A DNA stretch of 64,000 nucleotides from Gracilimonas sp046602855 (lineage in GTDB: Bacteria > Bacteroidota > Rhodothermia > Balneolales > Balneolaceae), in NCBI RefSeq assembly GCF_046602855.1, contig NZ_JBKINJ010000002.1:62001-126000 (forward strand). Reading direction: 5' to 3'. The position numbers and the translations under genes were made by a program. The notes under the pieces were generated by a model, which saw only the letters and a list, made by a program, of their open reading frames with translations, had not been told where the DNA came from and made no database searches. Shown here one piece after another: positions 46,634 through 54,474 of this stretch; position 1 is the first letter of the stretch; the number at the start of each line of letters is the position of its first letter.

Positions 46634-47257
46634 TTAGTCTATGGTATCTAAAAAAGATTGAATGGTCTTCGGTTTTCTAATATGATTAAAATATCTCTGA
46701 ACCGTATTCTCAAATTTCATTACAGACCAGAGAAATGAGAACAGAATTTTTTTATAAAGTATAATATCATCACCATCGAAATTTGTATCTGGATGAAATA
46801 ATTTGAGATGTTTCCTAAGATTATTAAAATGACCTCTTAGTTTATCATCGTATTTTATATCTCTAACAATTTTACGATATCCATTCTTGTTAGTACTTGA
46901 ATGAGATATTCTATTTCTAATTTTATTTAAATCCTTTCCACACTCCCAAATTTCAGTTGGAATAGTCTTTGAATTAATACATAACTCCAACATTATAGAC
47001 AATGAGAGATTTTCATTCAATCCGGGAAGTATAACTTTCAAGAATTCATACACTACTATTTCAACAAAAATATTTTCCTTCAAGACTACGAATCTTAAAT
47101 CTTCTCTTTTATCACTTTCTAGTTGTATCAAATCATGAATAAAGTGTTCAAATATATGTAACAACATGTCATTTTCACTCTGACTATCCATCACACTATT
47201 AAATATTACATTGTCTCTGGACTGAAATGTCGTTATCGGTTTATCCTTGTAAAACAT
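46634..47257 (-). CDS. HEPN-like protein with Rx4H motif (B)
   Basis: A 207-aa helical protein with KIRNRISHS, giving R114-N-R-I-S-H119, the Rx4H signature of HEPN-type proteins, after a helix (SLSIMLELCI). It resembles HEPN-like protein A (43168) in size, helical content and motif position but not in detailed sequence, so two separate members are carried. Its partner, if any, could be the secreted protein downstream. Nuclease function is inferred from the motif alone. Confidence 0.48.
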   Translation of the reverse strand: MFYKDKPITTFQSRDNVIFNSVMDSQSENDMLLHIFEHFIHDLIQLESDKREDLRFVVLKENIFVEIVVYEFLKVILPGLNENLSLSIMLELCINSKTIPTEIWECGKDLNKIRNRISHSSTNKNGYRKIVRDIKYDDKLRGHFNNLRKHLKLFHPDTNFDGDDIILYKKILFSFLWSVMKFENTVQRYFNHIRKPKTIQSFLDTID

Positions 47258-47501
47258 ATTTACTTATTATGAATCTATTTTTAGTCTTCTTTCTTTCAGA
47301 ATATAAAATTACATGAGAAAAGTTTATCCATTTTTATAAATAATGTGATGAACTGTATTATTTCACCTTTGTTTTAAATATCCACTCATTTATTGTGTTT
47401 AAGTAAGGTTTAAAAGTGAGGGGGTTCCCCTCAAATCTTGTTAGATAATCCAACACCAACCAGATAGATTTTGTGAGTTGGGGAGATTACTTTTGTTTTG
47501 A
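47258..47501. other. Intergenic stretch with a strong hairpin
   Basis: No gene is seen. A perfect 7-bp stem TGAGGGG / CCCCTCA with a GTT loop lies at 47417-47433, followed on the minus strand by ACTTTTAAA. It may be a weak terminator for the minus-strand genes that end at 47502. Confidence 0.4.
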
Positions 47502-48017
47502 TTAATCCAGTACTCGGAAGACGTTTATAAACCCATTCTTATCAGACACAGATTTTACCACATCACTTATTACTGTAATGGGACCGACTCGTTTTCCTTC
47601 ACTTGAATCCAACAACCATGAGGTCAAAACTTTTTCAGGTTTCGTAAGTGGGATTTCATCTCCACTCCAATCCATCTCACAATCGTCTCTGATATCTAAT
47701 CCGTAAATCAAACTTTTGTAACTCTCTACATCCCAAAGTTGGATAAGTACATTCGATGTTCTTTTCTTTGGTTTTTTTGAAGAAACCACTTTAACAGTGT
47801 GTGGGTCATCGAAAATTGAAAGTCGGATTCTTTTATTACAAGACATTGAATCATAGGTCGTATCGAGAATTGGTTCCGTCACCAATTTCAGGTCAATATT
47901 GGAAGGTGTCATTGTTTTGAATGTCTGTTCCCATTCATGTTTAACCATTTCTTCAACCCGATTAAAATATTCTTTGATTTCGTCTTTACCTGTTATCATC
48001 ATTGGTTTTGTATTCAC
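47502..48017 (-). CDS. Unknown element protein (171 aa)
   Basis: A soluble 171-aa protein without a recognised domain. It has a helical N-terminus (DEIKEYFNRVEEMVKHEWEQ) and a beta-rich centre (NVLIQLWDVESYKSLIYGLD) followed by an acidic patch (DDCEMDWSGDEIP). It is the last gene of a minus-strand run of very small genes (49127 to 47502) and follows the 113-aa gene by 32 bases. Its place beside the element's regulator suggests a maintenance or accessory function, not cargo, but this is a guess. Confidence 0.5.
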   Translation of the reverse strand: MNTKPMMITGKDEIKEYFNRVEEMVKHEWEQTFKTMTPSNIDLKLVTEPILDTTYDSMSCNKRIRLSIFDDPHTVKVVSSKKPKKRTSNVLIQLWDVESYKSLIYGLDIRDDCEMDWSGDEIPLTKPEKVLTSWLLDSSEGKRVGPITVISDVVKSVSDKNGFINVFRVLD

Positions 48018-48049
48018 TGTTAGTTACTTGTTTTATTGGTTAATTAATA

Positions 48050-48391
48050 TTAGTTCTTGAAATATTGAGTCATCATTTGAGAGATCGAATCATCCATTCC
48101 ATTGAAGTAGGTATTCAATTTTGTTTTGACAACTGGTAGTGATTGAACATCTTTTTTCAACGATTTTGGTAGTTCATACTCCCAAAACATGAATCTTAAA
48201 CTTTTGAATCTTCTTCGGAAAATCCCCTTGTCTTCATAGTAGAAGTCGTTTTTACCAACACGGGTGATAATGACATCATATATCATGTTGTTATTTTTAA
48301 ATTTCACAAAGAGTTGATTACCCTCTTTGTTCTTTTTAAGTACTTTTGGAGTACTGAATTTTATGGTTGTTATCATTGTCTTTGTTTTCAT
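48050..48391 (-). CDS. Unknown element protein (113 aa)
   Basis: A basic 113-aa protein (many Lys), with no known domain. The N-terminal half looks like a small beta-barrel (GNQLFVKFKNNNMIYDVIIT) and the C-terminal half is helical. It is preceded by copy 1 of the repeated leader module (48431-48516), which supports it being an expressed gene. The ATG at 48391 is followed five codons later by a second ATG. Confidence 0.5.
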   Translation of the reverse strand: MKTKTMITTIKFSTPKVLKKNKEGNQLFVKFKNNNMIYDVIITRVGKNDFYYEDKGIFRRRFKSLRFMFWEYELPKSLKKDVQSLPVVKTKLNTYFNGMDDSISQMMTQYFKN

Positions 48392-48430
48392 TATTTGTTC
48401 TTTTTTGAATTAGTAATTGAGTTAAATTTT

Positions 48431-48516
48431 GAGTGACTAATCATCCGAGTCACAACATTTTTATGATAAACTTTCAATTGTGGTGGGTTTATCTATTTTC
48501 TATGAAAAACCCACCA
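48431..48516 (-). promoter_or_regulatory. Repeated leader module, copy 1
   Basis: Carries the 15-bp core TCAATTGTGGTGGGT (48474-48488) inside a perfect 10-bp inverted repeat TGGTGGGTTT / AAACCCACCA (48481-48490, 48507-48516), then AT-rich DNA and a GTGAC/GTCAC pair on the gene side. About 80% like copy 2 over 60 bases. Lies 40 bases upstream of the 113-aa gene. Confidence 0.55.
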
Positions 48517-48524
48517 GAATCACA

Positions 48525-48641
48525 TTAATCGGTAATTACAAGAAAGATCACCGATTCATTATTCTTAGTTAGTTGTTTCAGTTTCTTCTCGAAATCACGT
48601 TCCATTTTTCGTCGTTGTTGTCGTGTTATTATTTGTTTCAT
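48525..48641 (-). CDS. Tiny basic protein (38 aa)
   Basis: A 38-aa ORF, MKQIITRQQRRKMERDFEKK at the N-terminus, forming one long basic amphipathic helix and ending in a hydrophobic VIFLVITD. The TRQQRRKMER style is seen in small phage and plasmid proteins. It lies between leader modules copy 1 and copy 2, with copy 2 directly upstream. Too short for a domain assignment. Confidence 0.45.
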   Translation of the reverse strand: MKQIITRQQRRKMERDFEKKLKQLTKNNESVIFLVITD

Positions 48642-48662
48642 ATTGAATACTCCATTTAGTGT

Positions 48663-48851
48663 TTATTGATTTGTTATTTGAAGTGACAAACCATCCCAGT
48701 CACAACACTTATATGATAAACCATCAATTATGGTAGGTTGGAACCTTTTGAAGTAATGACCTACAACCCCTCCACTCAAAAAGTTTGATTTCCTAACACT
48801 TAGGTTGTTTACCCATTTAGTAGTGTGGTACACATCAATTTTTCTATTCAT
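48663..48851 (-). CDS. Small ORF overlapping leader module copy 2
   Basis: A possible 62-aa protein (MNRKIDVYHTTKWVNNLSVR at the start). Its C-terminal third is encoded by leader module copy 2. The corresponding stretch in copy 1 contains stop codons, so the repeat itself is not under coding constraint. The ORF may be spurious, or a gene whose 3' end doubles as the promoter of the next. It starts 10 bases after the stop of the upstream 88-aa gene. Confidence 0.3.
   Translation of the reverse strand: MNRKIDVYHTTKWVNNLSVRKSNFLSGGVVGHYFKRFQPTIIDGLSYKCCDWDGLSLQITNQ
48681..48767 (-). promoter_or_regulatory. Repeated leader module, copy 2
   Basis: Core TCAATTATGGTAGGT (48724-48738). Arms GTAGGT / ACCTAC (48733-48738, 48759-48764): the A-for-G change in one arm is matched by T-for-C in the other, a compensatory change supporting a conserved two-fold element. 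It lies upstream of the 38-aa gene. Confidence 0.55.
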
Positions 48852-48860
48852 GGTTATTTC

Positions 48861-49127
48861 TCAAAGTTGATAACAAGTGATTAGTGACTTATTTACAGAA
48901 ACGATGACCATATTCAGTCGTTCTGAAATGATGAGTTCTGTATCAGAGGATCTGTACTTCTTTTTCAGAAATGGATAATGATCTAAGAATTCAGAAGTGT
49001 TATTCACTATTTCGAACTCCTTTAAATCCATCAGTAAAGTTTCAATTGAATACCCGAATCGTTCTTTAAGTCGTTTAACAAAGTGATCTTTTATCATTTT
49101 TCTCTTATTAGGGTTAATTGTCATCAT
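48861..49127 (-). CDS. Unknown small element protein (88 aa)
   Basis: A charged, mostly helical protein with KDHFVKRLKERFGYSIETLL near the N-terminus, a pattern seen in uncharacterised phage and plasmid proteins. The middle ends in SERLNMVIVSVNKSLITCYQ. Start is ambiguous: GTG at 49133, TTG at 49130, or ATG at 49127 or 49124; I chose the first ATG. Leader module copy 3 lies directly upstream, close enough that the mRNA leader would be very short. First gene of the small minus-strand run. Confidence 0.5.
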   Translation of the reverse strand: MMTINPNKRKMIKDHFVKRLKERFGYSIETLLMDLKEFEIVNNTSEFLDHYPFLKKKYRSSDTELIISERLNMVIVSVNKSLITCYQL

Positions 49128-49190
49128 CAACACCCATAAAGTATTCTATCAAATATGGTGGGTCGGAACTGTTTCGATTGGTGACCAACA
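49128..49190 (-). promoter_or_regulatory. Repeated leader module, copy 3
   Basis: Core TCAAATATGGTGGGT (49149-49163), with an imperfect partner arm GTGACCAACA at 49181-49190. Adjacent to the start of the 88-aa gene. The CAACACCCATAAAGTATT side is alignable to copy 2. Confidence 0.5.
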
Positions 49191-49215
49191 AACTCAGAGA
49201 ATAATCCTTATAGGG

Positions 49216-49293
49216 TCAGAAAGTCATTGTACTCTAAATGAAAGGTTTCAAATGTGGTGGGTCGATTAGTTGGAAAGGATGAGACTACTAATC
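49216..49293. promoter_or_regulatory. Repeated leader module, copy 4
   Basis: Core TCAAATGTGGTGGGT (49248-49262), followed by a perfect 7-bp inverted repeat GATTAGT / ACTAATC (49264-49270, 49287-49293). It lies between the divergent 88-aa (minus) and 260-aa (plus) genes, so it could serve either. Confidence 0.5.
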
Positions 49294-49342
49294 AAATTCA
49301 GTGATTTATGAAGTGAACTATTGATTTGAAAATGATTGTCTG

Positions 49343-50125
49343 ATGGGTTACACTTCTCAAAACAAAAAATCATTAGTCACAGACGAAAAAATGGGGAAAA
49401 AGAAAAAGGATTATATCAGTCGAGATGAGGAACTGTTTTTTGATTTCTTACCTGAAAAGGTTTATCGATCTTTATCAAAAGATGAATATCGAAACTACAT
49501 GGAATACCGGAGATACCATCGAACTGTTTATAGATGTAAACAGAGGATAAAGGAATATGAAGACGAGATTAAAAAACTGGAAAAAAAGATTGAAAAAGAG
49601 AAGGAGAGATTAAAAGGAAATCAACAAGAGGATGGTTTCGAACTCAAAATGAAAAAGTATTATGAACAAATTTCACATGTAGATAAGAAATTTCAATTTA
49701 AACTAAGTTGGGACATAAGAGATAGGAGTTCAAAGACTCAAAAAATTAAATCTGGTCAACAACATCGACCAAGTTTTGAACGATTATCTTACACCTACGA
49801 CGGGAAACCAATTGAAAAGAATATTAAATGGTATCTGAAGGTCAAAAGTGTAATCGATACATTCCGAAAAACCTTTTATTTACAGGATGAGGAATCATGT
49901 AGACAATTTTTAAGTGAAGTTTATAAGGAAGACTGGAGTGATGACCCTATTGATTTTGTAAAAGATGAAATGAAAGTCCTTATTACTCAATACACTCGTT
50001 ATAAGGTCTGTGATTCAAATTGGGAAACGTTTAAATCTGAAACCCATAACTTAGATTCAATTCGAGATTGGATGTCCTTTTGTGAGGAAAACGGGATTGA
50101 CCGATACGAATGGGGAAGAGACTAA
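49343..50125 (+). CDS. Unknown coiled-coil element protein (260 aa)
   Basis: A very basic, soluble 260-aa protein. Residues about 50-100 form a coiled coil (KQRIKEYEDEIKKLEKKIEK). The C-terminal half (about 130-260) is globular with repeated aromatic residues and ends in FCEENGIDRYEWGRD. No relaxase, replication or nuclease motif is visible. It is convergent with the XRE regulator gene (9-base gap) and divergent from the small-gene run across leader module copy 4. Met17 is an alternative start. Possible DNA-handling protein of the element; no firm assignment. Confidence 0.5.
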   Translation: MGYTSQNKKSLVTDEKMGKKKKDYISRDEELFFDFLPEKVYRSLSKDEYRNYMEYRRYHRTVYRCKQRIKEYEDEIKKLEKKIEKEKERLKGNQQEDGFELKMKKYYEQISHVDKKFQFKLSWDIRDRSSKTQKIKSGQQHRPSFERLSYTYDGKPIEKNIKWYLKVKSVIDTFRKTFYLQDEESCRQFLSEVYKEDWSDDPIDFVKDEMKVLITQYTRYKVCDSNWETFKSETHNLDSIRDWMSFCEENGIDRYEWGRD

Positions 50126-50133
50126 ATAATATT

Positions 50134-50841
50134 CTATCCCAAATCTGACCTCAAACTATCTTTCTTTTTCAAGAATTTAGGAAGTTCTATCTTTTTCTTT
50201 TTATCTGAATTTGAATCATCCTCTCTGTCATTCATTTCCTCCGGAATGGGGTTCTCCTTAAACCACTGTTCTTCAAACTCAGGAAACCTCATTCCATGTT
50301 GGTCAAAGAATTGATTCCACTCGTCAATAAGTTCAATGTCAGATAATGAGGAGTCCAATACTTTAACAACTGTTAAGGACATATAATCCTCACTAACTTT
50401 GAGTAACTGTTCCCTTTCTCGTTTCTTCAATTTCCCATTTGATTGGATATAGAAGTTCAATCCCTTCACTTTTCCTCTTTTACTTCCCTTCATATATTTC
50501 CGTTTGGATTTTTCTTTCTTTAACGGATTTGAGTTTGAAATATGAATGTGGTGATCGGGATTCTTCAATCTTTTTCTGACCAACTTCAACATCTTCATCC
50601 TATCCTCTACCTCAGAAAACAATCTCATTATTTCATCGGAAACTCGTAATTCATTTAATTCCTGATACGGAATAGAATAGAACTTGGAAATATCTTTAAG
50701 AAGTTTCTCAGTAGGTACTCGATCTCCTTTCTCTACTTTACTTAAATAGTCAATGGACACCCCACACTTTTCAGACACTTCTTTAAGTGTTTTTCCCCAA
50801 TTATTTCTGATTTCCCGTAGGTGTTTTCCTATATGTTTCAT
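50134..50841 (-). CDS. XRE-family transcriptional regulator
   Basis: A 235-aa protein with an N-terminal Cro/C1-type HTH (residues about 5-60: LKEVSEKCGVSIDYLSKVEK, then GDRVPTEKLLKDISKFYSIP). The remaining 170 residues are basic and lysine-rich (RKYMKGSKRGKVKGLNFYIQ) and match no sensor domain I know. It probably represses element promoters; the palindromic leader modules 0.8-2.4 kb away are candidate targets, which is inference. Upstream is a 400-base AT-rich gap holding a degenerate small-gene copy. Confidence 0.82.
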   Translation of the reverse strand: MKHIGKHLREIRNNWGKTLKEVSEKCGVSIDYLSKVEKGDRVPTEKLLKDISKFYSIPYQELNELRVSDEIMRLFSEVEDRMKMLKLVRKRLKNPDHHIHISNSNPLKKEKSKRKYMKGSKRGKVKGLNFYIQSNGKLKKREREQLLKVSEDYMSLTVVKVLDSSLSDIELIDEWNQFFDQHGMRFPEFEEQWFKENPIPEEMNDREDDSNSDKKKKIELPKFLKKKDSLRSDLG

Positions 50842-51008
50842 AAATAAGGATATGAAATATATTCTACAAAATTAGTAGAATACTTTGGAAACATTTGTTG
50901 ACAGTATTAATTATCGTTTCATTTCTAATATTAAAATCTTATAATATTCCTGTAAATAAAAAAATATAAAAGAGTTACCATCAAGAAATCTCCTTATTTA
51001 ACTAAAAT

Positions 51009-51152
51009 GTGAGGGATAATGTTTTATGGGGATTATCAAACAATGTTAGAAAACTAAATCTGATTGATGATTTAAGAAGTAGAAGAAATAACCAGTGGAG
51101 GAAAAAATATTCTAATACTCAAATAGATTTTCCGATACTTAGAATTCTATAG
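51009..51152 (+). pseudogene. Degenerate paralogue of the 66-aa element protein
   Basis: An open frame of 47 codons (GTG at 51009, no ATG) contains LNLIDDLRSRRNNQWRKK, clearly related to LNLVGGLTGRRNNPWWKR of the protein at 40463. The N-terminal half of that protein has no counterpart here, so this is a truncated copy or a diverged short gene. The rest of the 50842-51241 gap shows nothing I can support. Confidence 0.5.
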
Positions 51153-51241
51153 ATAAATAGTTTCGGGATGTTTAAAATAGACCTAAGTCAAATTGAAAAT
51201 ATCTCAGACAATAATAAAAACACATTAAATAATAATTCGTT

Positions 51242-52126
51242 ATGAAAACAATTCTTTCCACCACAATTGTATTTTTGTTGATCTCAGTTTTAACATCCTG
51301 TAACCAAAAAGAACAAACAAACTATTATTATTCTGAAGATATGAACAAGAATGGTGAAGTTTTTACTCTTTATGGAGAACCAATAAATGGAACCGTCGTA
51401 TTTGAAGATGAGAGGTATGTACTATCCTCTGGAGACAATGAAGTGGTTGGTTTCACGATGGAGTTTGAGAAGGGAGAAATTGTTTCAATCACTGACTTTT
51501 ATGAGGATAGTGATATTGACTCCATAACTGTAGAGGGAAGAAAAGTCGGTAAATATCGAAACCCAGAATTTACTATAAACTTTAATAACTCAGAATATAA
51601 TCAATACTACAAATCGGGGGAACTTAAACAAGAAGGTAAAATAAATATTGAATTATACACCACTCGTGGTGTAATTGAGGATGTTGGTGAAGTTAAAGGA
51701 TATACGAAAAGTGGGGAAACTGATTATATTTTCAATGTCTCTGATGAAAATGTTAAATACGAATATTTCATAGAAGACTCTCTTATCAGTTACCACAAAG
51801 AGGTCATGTATAATGTAGGTTTAGAGTTTTCTACAAGATTGGAGGCCTATTTGATCAAACCAGAATTTTTGAGAAACGATTTTGATTTCGGAACTATCTA
51901 TCGTAATGAACGGTACGTTGATGAATACACACTTTCAAGACCTACAGGGGTCATCAAATTATCAGGTAGTCCAAATCCCAATGACAATGACCCATTGATA
52001 TTAACAGGTTATCCAACCATGGAGTATAACACCCAAAACATGGATGACATTGAAAAAAGATTAAATCAAAGTATTACCACTCTTAAATTGACAATAAAAC
52101 CAAATGATATAATCTGGGAAGAGTAG
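51242..52126 (+). CDS. Unknown lipoprotein (294 aa)
   Basis: A 294-aa lipoprotein (signal FLLISVLTSC, Cys20) rich in Tyr, Glu, Asn and beta-prone segments. Parts such as NQYYKSGELKQEGKINIELY recall single MORN/YwqK units, suggesting distant relation to the other MORN-type proteins of the element. No other domain is recognised. It begins a plus-strand run of three lipoprotein genes (51242, 52185, 52414). Confidence 0.55.
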   Translation: MKTILSTTIVFLLISVLTSCNQKEQTNYYYSEDMNKNGEVFTLYGEPINGTVVFEDERYVLSSGDNEVVGFTMEFEKGEIVSITDFYEDSDIDSITVEGRKVGKYRNPEFTINFNNSEYNQYYKSGELKQEGKINIELYTTRGVIEDVGEVKGYTKSGETDYIFNVSDENVKYEYFIEDSLISYHKEVMYNVGLEFSTRLEAYLIKPEFLRNDFDFGTIYRNERYVDEYTLSRPTGVIKLSGSPNPNDNDPLILTGYPTMEYNTQNMDDIEKRLNQSITTLKLTIKPNDIIWEE

Positions 52127-52184
52127 AAGATTTAATTAGTTATAATACTCTCTCCGTTGAGTAAAATTCAACATAACTTACAAA

Positions 52185-52316
52185 ATGAAGTTTATATTCT
52201 ACACTTTTATAATTCCTTTGATATGTACTTCTAGTTGTTCTTTATTATCTGATAACTCTGATGAAAACTATATTGACTACGGTGAAAATATAAGTATTGT
52301 TTTCGATGAGATGTAA
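52185..52316 (+). CDS. Very small lipoprotein (43 aa)
   Basis: A 43-aa ORF with a complete lipoprotein signal: MKFIFYTFIIPLICTSSC, Cys18, then an acidic tail of 25 residues (DNSDENYIDYGENI). It lies between two larger lipoprotein genes and is preceded by an A-rich leader. It may be a real tiny lipoprotein or the truncated start of a longer one; the 97 bases after its stop show no continued frame. Confidence 0.45.
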   Translation: MKFIFYTFIIPLICTSSCSLLSDNSDENYIDYGENISIVFDEM

Positions 52317-52413
52317 GGGGTCTGTTCAAACCAAGTAAATACGGAAGAAATAACTTCAAATATAATCATACGATTACTGTATTAGATATCTCATTATTCA
52401 AAATCATTCAAAT

Positions 52414-54474
52414 ATGAATAAACAAACAATTATACTTACATCAATAGTTTTATTTACAATTTTTTCTTGTACAAAAAAACAAGAACCAGAACTAGAACCA
52501 GCGAGATTACAACTACATACAAATGGTGTAACAATAACTTGTTCAGAATCCAGTATAGGTAGTAAGGGAATGTTGGATGGAGTTGAATATGAAGTTGTAG
52601 ATAGAGAACTACTTGATAAAAGGATTCAACAGGATTCTGATTTAACTAAGTTATGTGTGTCATTAGTTACAGACATGAATAATTTATTTAAAAATAAAAT
52701 AAGATTTCAACAATTAATAGGAAATTGGGATGTCAGTAATGTGACTACTATGAATGGAATGTTCCAGGGGAGTTCTTTCAATAGACCAATTAATAACTGG
52801 GACGTGAGTAATGTTACAGACATGGGTAGTATATTCAGAAAAAGTATGTTCAACCAACCCCTTGGAAATTGGGACGTCAGTAATGTTACTAATATGAGTT
52901 GGATGTTTTATTTCAGTAGATTCAATCAACCTATTGAAGATTGGGATGTTAGTAATGTAACTACTATGAATCAGATGTTTTCCGATAGTGAATTCAATCA
53001 TCCCATTAACAACTGGAATGTCAGTAAAGTAATTGATATGTCGGGTATGTTATATGACAATAATGTATTCAACCAACCTATTGGAGATTGGGATGTTAGT
53101 AGTGTTATTGATATGAGTCAAATGTTTGAACGTTCTTCATATAATATGAACATTGAGGACTGGGATGTCGGTAACGTGACAAATATGAATCAGATGTTTT
53201 CCGATAGTGAATTTAATCAACCTATTGGGGACTGGGATGTCAGTAATGTGACCACTATGAATCAAATGTTTTCCGATAGTGAATTTAATCAACCTATTGG
53301 GGACTGGGATGTCAGTAATGTGACCACTATGAAAGAGATGTTTTCTTATAGTGAATTCAACCAACCTATTGGAGATTGGGATGTTAGTAGTGTTATTGAT
53401 ATGAGTCAAATGTTTGAACGTTCTTCATATAATATGAACATTGGGGACTGGGATGTCAGTAATGTGACTACTATGAATCAGATGTTTTACGATAGTGAAT
53501 TTAATCAACCCATCGGGGACTGGAATGTTAGTAGTGTTACTGATATGAGTCAGATGTTTTACGATAATAAGATATTTAATCAACCTATCGGTGATTGGAA
53601 TGTTAGTAACGTTACTGATATGAGGGAAATGTTCAATAATAGTAAACCTATTATGGACATTAACATTGAATTCAACCAACCTATTGGGGATTGGGATGTT
53701 AGTAGTGTTACTGATATGAGTAAAATGTTTAGAAATAGTAAATTCAATCAACCTATTGGGGATTGGGATGTCAGTAATGTGAATAATATGGAAAGTATGT
53801 TTCTTTACACTGAATTCAATCAACCTATTGGAAATTGGGATGTCAGTAATGTGAATAATATGGATAAGATGTTTTCCAATAGTGAATTTAATCAACCCAT
53901 TGGTAATTGGAATGTCGGTAATGTGACCACTATGAATCAGATGTTTTCCGATAGTGAATTTAATCAACCCATTGGTAATTGGAATGTCGGTAATGTGACC
54001 ACTATGAATCAGATGTTTTCCGATAGTGAATTTAATCAACCCATTGGTAATTGGAATGTCGGTAATGTGACCACTATGAATCAGATGTTTTCCGATAGTG
54101 AATTTAATCAACCTATTGGGGACTGGGATGTCAGTAATGTGACTACTATGAAAGAGATGTTTTCTTATAGTGAATTTAATCAACCTATTGGAGATTGGGA
54201 TGTCAGTAATGTGACCACTATGAAAGAGATGTTTTACGGTAATAAGGTATTCAATCAACCTATTGGGGATTGGGATGTCAGTAATGTGACTGATATGGAG
54301 AGAATGTTTAGAGAATCTATTTTCGACCAAGATATATCGGATTGGTGTACAACAGGTTTACATAGACAACCCAATACCTTTTCAAATAATCCAAGGGGAG
54401 GTGGAGTTACTTTAAAGGGGTACGTTCCATTAAGAAATGAATTTAAACCAACGTGGTTTACTTGTCCATCATAA
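52414..54474 (+). CDS. BspA-like/DUF285 repeat surface lipoprotein
   Basis: A 686-aa lipoprotein (signal IVLFTIFSC, Cys19). Residues about 95-640 are 22 tandem repeats of 24-25 aa, consensus WDVSNVTxMxxMFxxSxFNQ followed by PIGD, the DUF285/BspA-type leucine-rich-like repeat found on surface-exposed adhesins. A short Cys-containing cap follows (DWCTTGLHRQPNTFSNN). Units 17-19 are identical at the protein level and nearly so in DNA (72-bp tandem copies, 53,890-54,110), so repeat number probably varies. Likely function is binding to cells or surfaces. The long minus-strand open frames here are shadows of the repeats. Confidence 0.88.
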   Translation: MNKQTIILTSIVLFTIFSCTKKQEPELEPARLQLHTNGVTITCSESSIGSKGMLDGVEYEVVDRELLDKRIQQDSDLTKLCVSLVTDMNNLFKNKIRFQQLIGNWDVSNVTTMNGMFQGSSFNRPINNWDVSNVTDMGSIFRKSMFNQPLGNWDVSNVTNMSWMFYFSRFNQPIEDWDVSNVTTMNQMFSDSEFNHPINNWNVSKVIDMSGMLYDNNVFNQPIGDWDVSSVIDMSQMFERSSYNMNIEDWDVGNVTNMNQMFSDSEFNQPIGDWDVSNVTTMNQMFSDSEFNQPIGDWDVSNVTTMKEMFSYSEFNQPIGDWDVSSVIDMSQMFERSSYNMNIGDWDVSNVTTMNQMFYDSEFNQPIGDWNVSSVTDMSQMFYDNKIFNQPIGDWNVSNVTDMREMFNNSKPIMDINIEFNQPIGDWDVSSVTDMSKMFRNSKFNQPIGDWDVSNVNNMESMFLYTEFNQPIGNWDVSNVNNMDKMFSNSEFNQPIGNWNVGNVTTMNQMFSDSEFNQPIGNWNVGNVTTMNQMFSDSEFNQPIGNWNVGNVTTMNQMFSDSEFNQPIGDWDVSNVTTMKEMFSYSEFNQPIGDWDVSNVTTMKEMFYGNKVFNQPIGDWDVSNVTDMERMFRESIFDQDISDWCTTGLHRQPNTFSNNPRGGGVTLKGYVPLRNEFKPTWFTCPS

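Noticed and set aside
48431..49293. Reading the four-copy repeat as a CRISPR array
   Set aside because: Only four imperfect copies with irregular spacing of about 99 to 425 bases, inverted-repeat structure, small genes between them, and no cas gene nearby.
52714..53409. Other minus-strand frames in the same repeat region
   Set aside because: Same repeat-shadow effect as above.
53425..54330. Long minus-strand open frame (301 codons) in the BspA-like gene
   Set aside because: It mirrors the 72-bp repeats of the plus-strand gene; a repeat whose length is a multiple of three keeps all frames open once one copy is open. No start context or family match.
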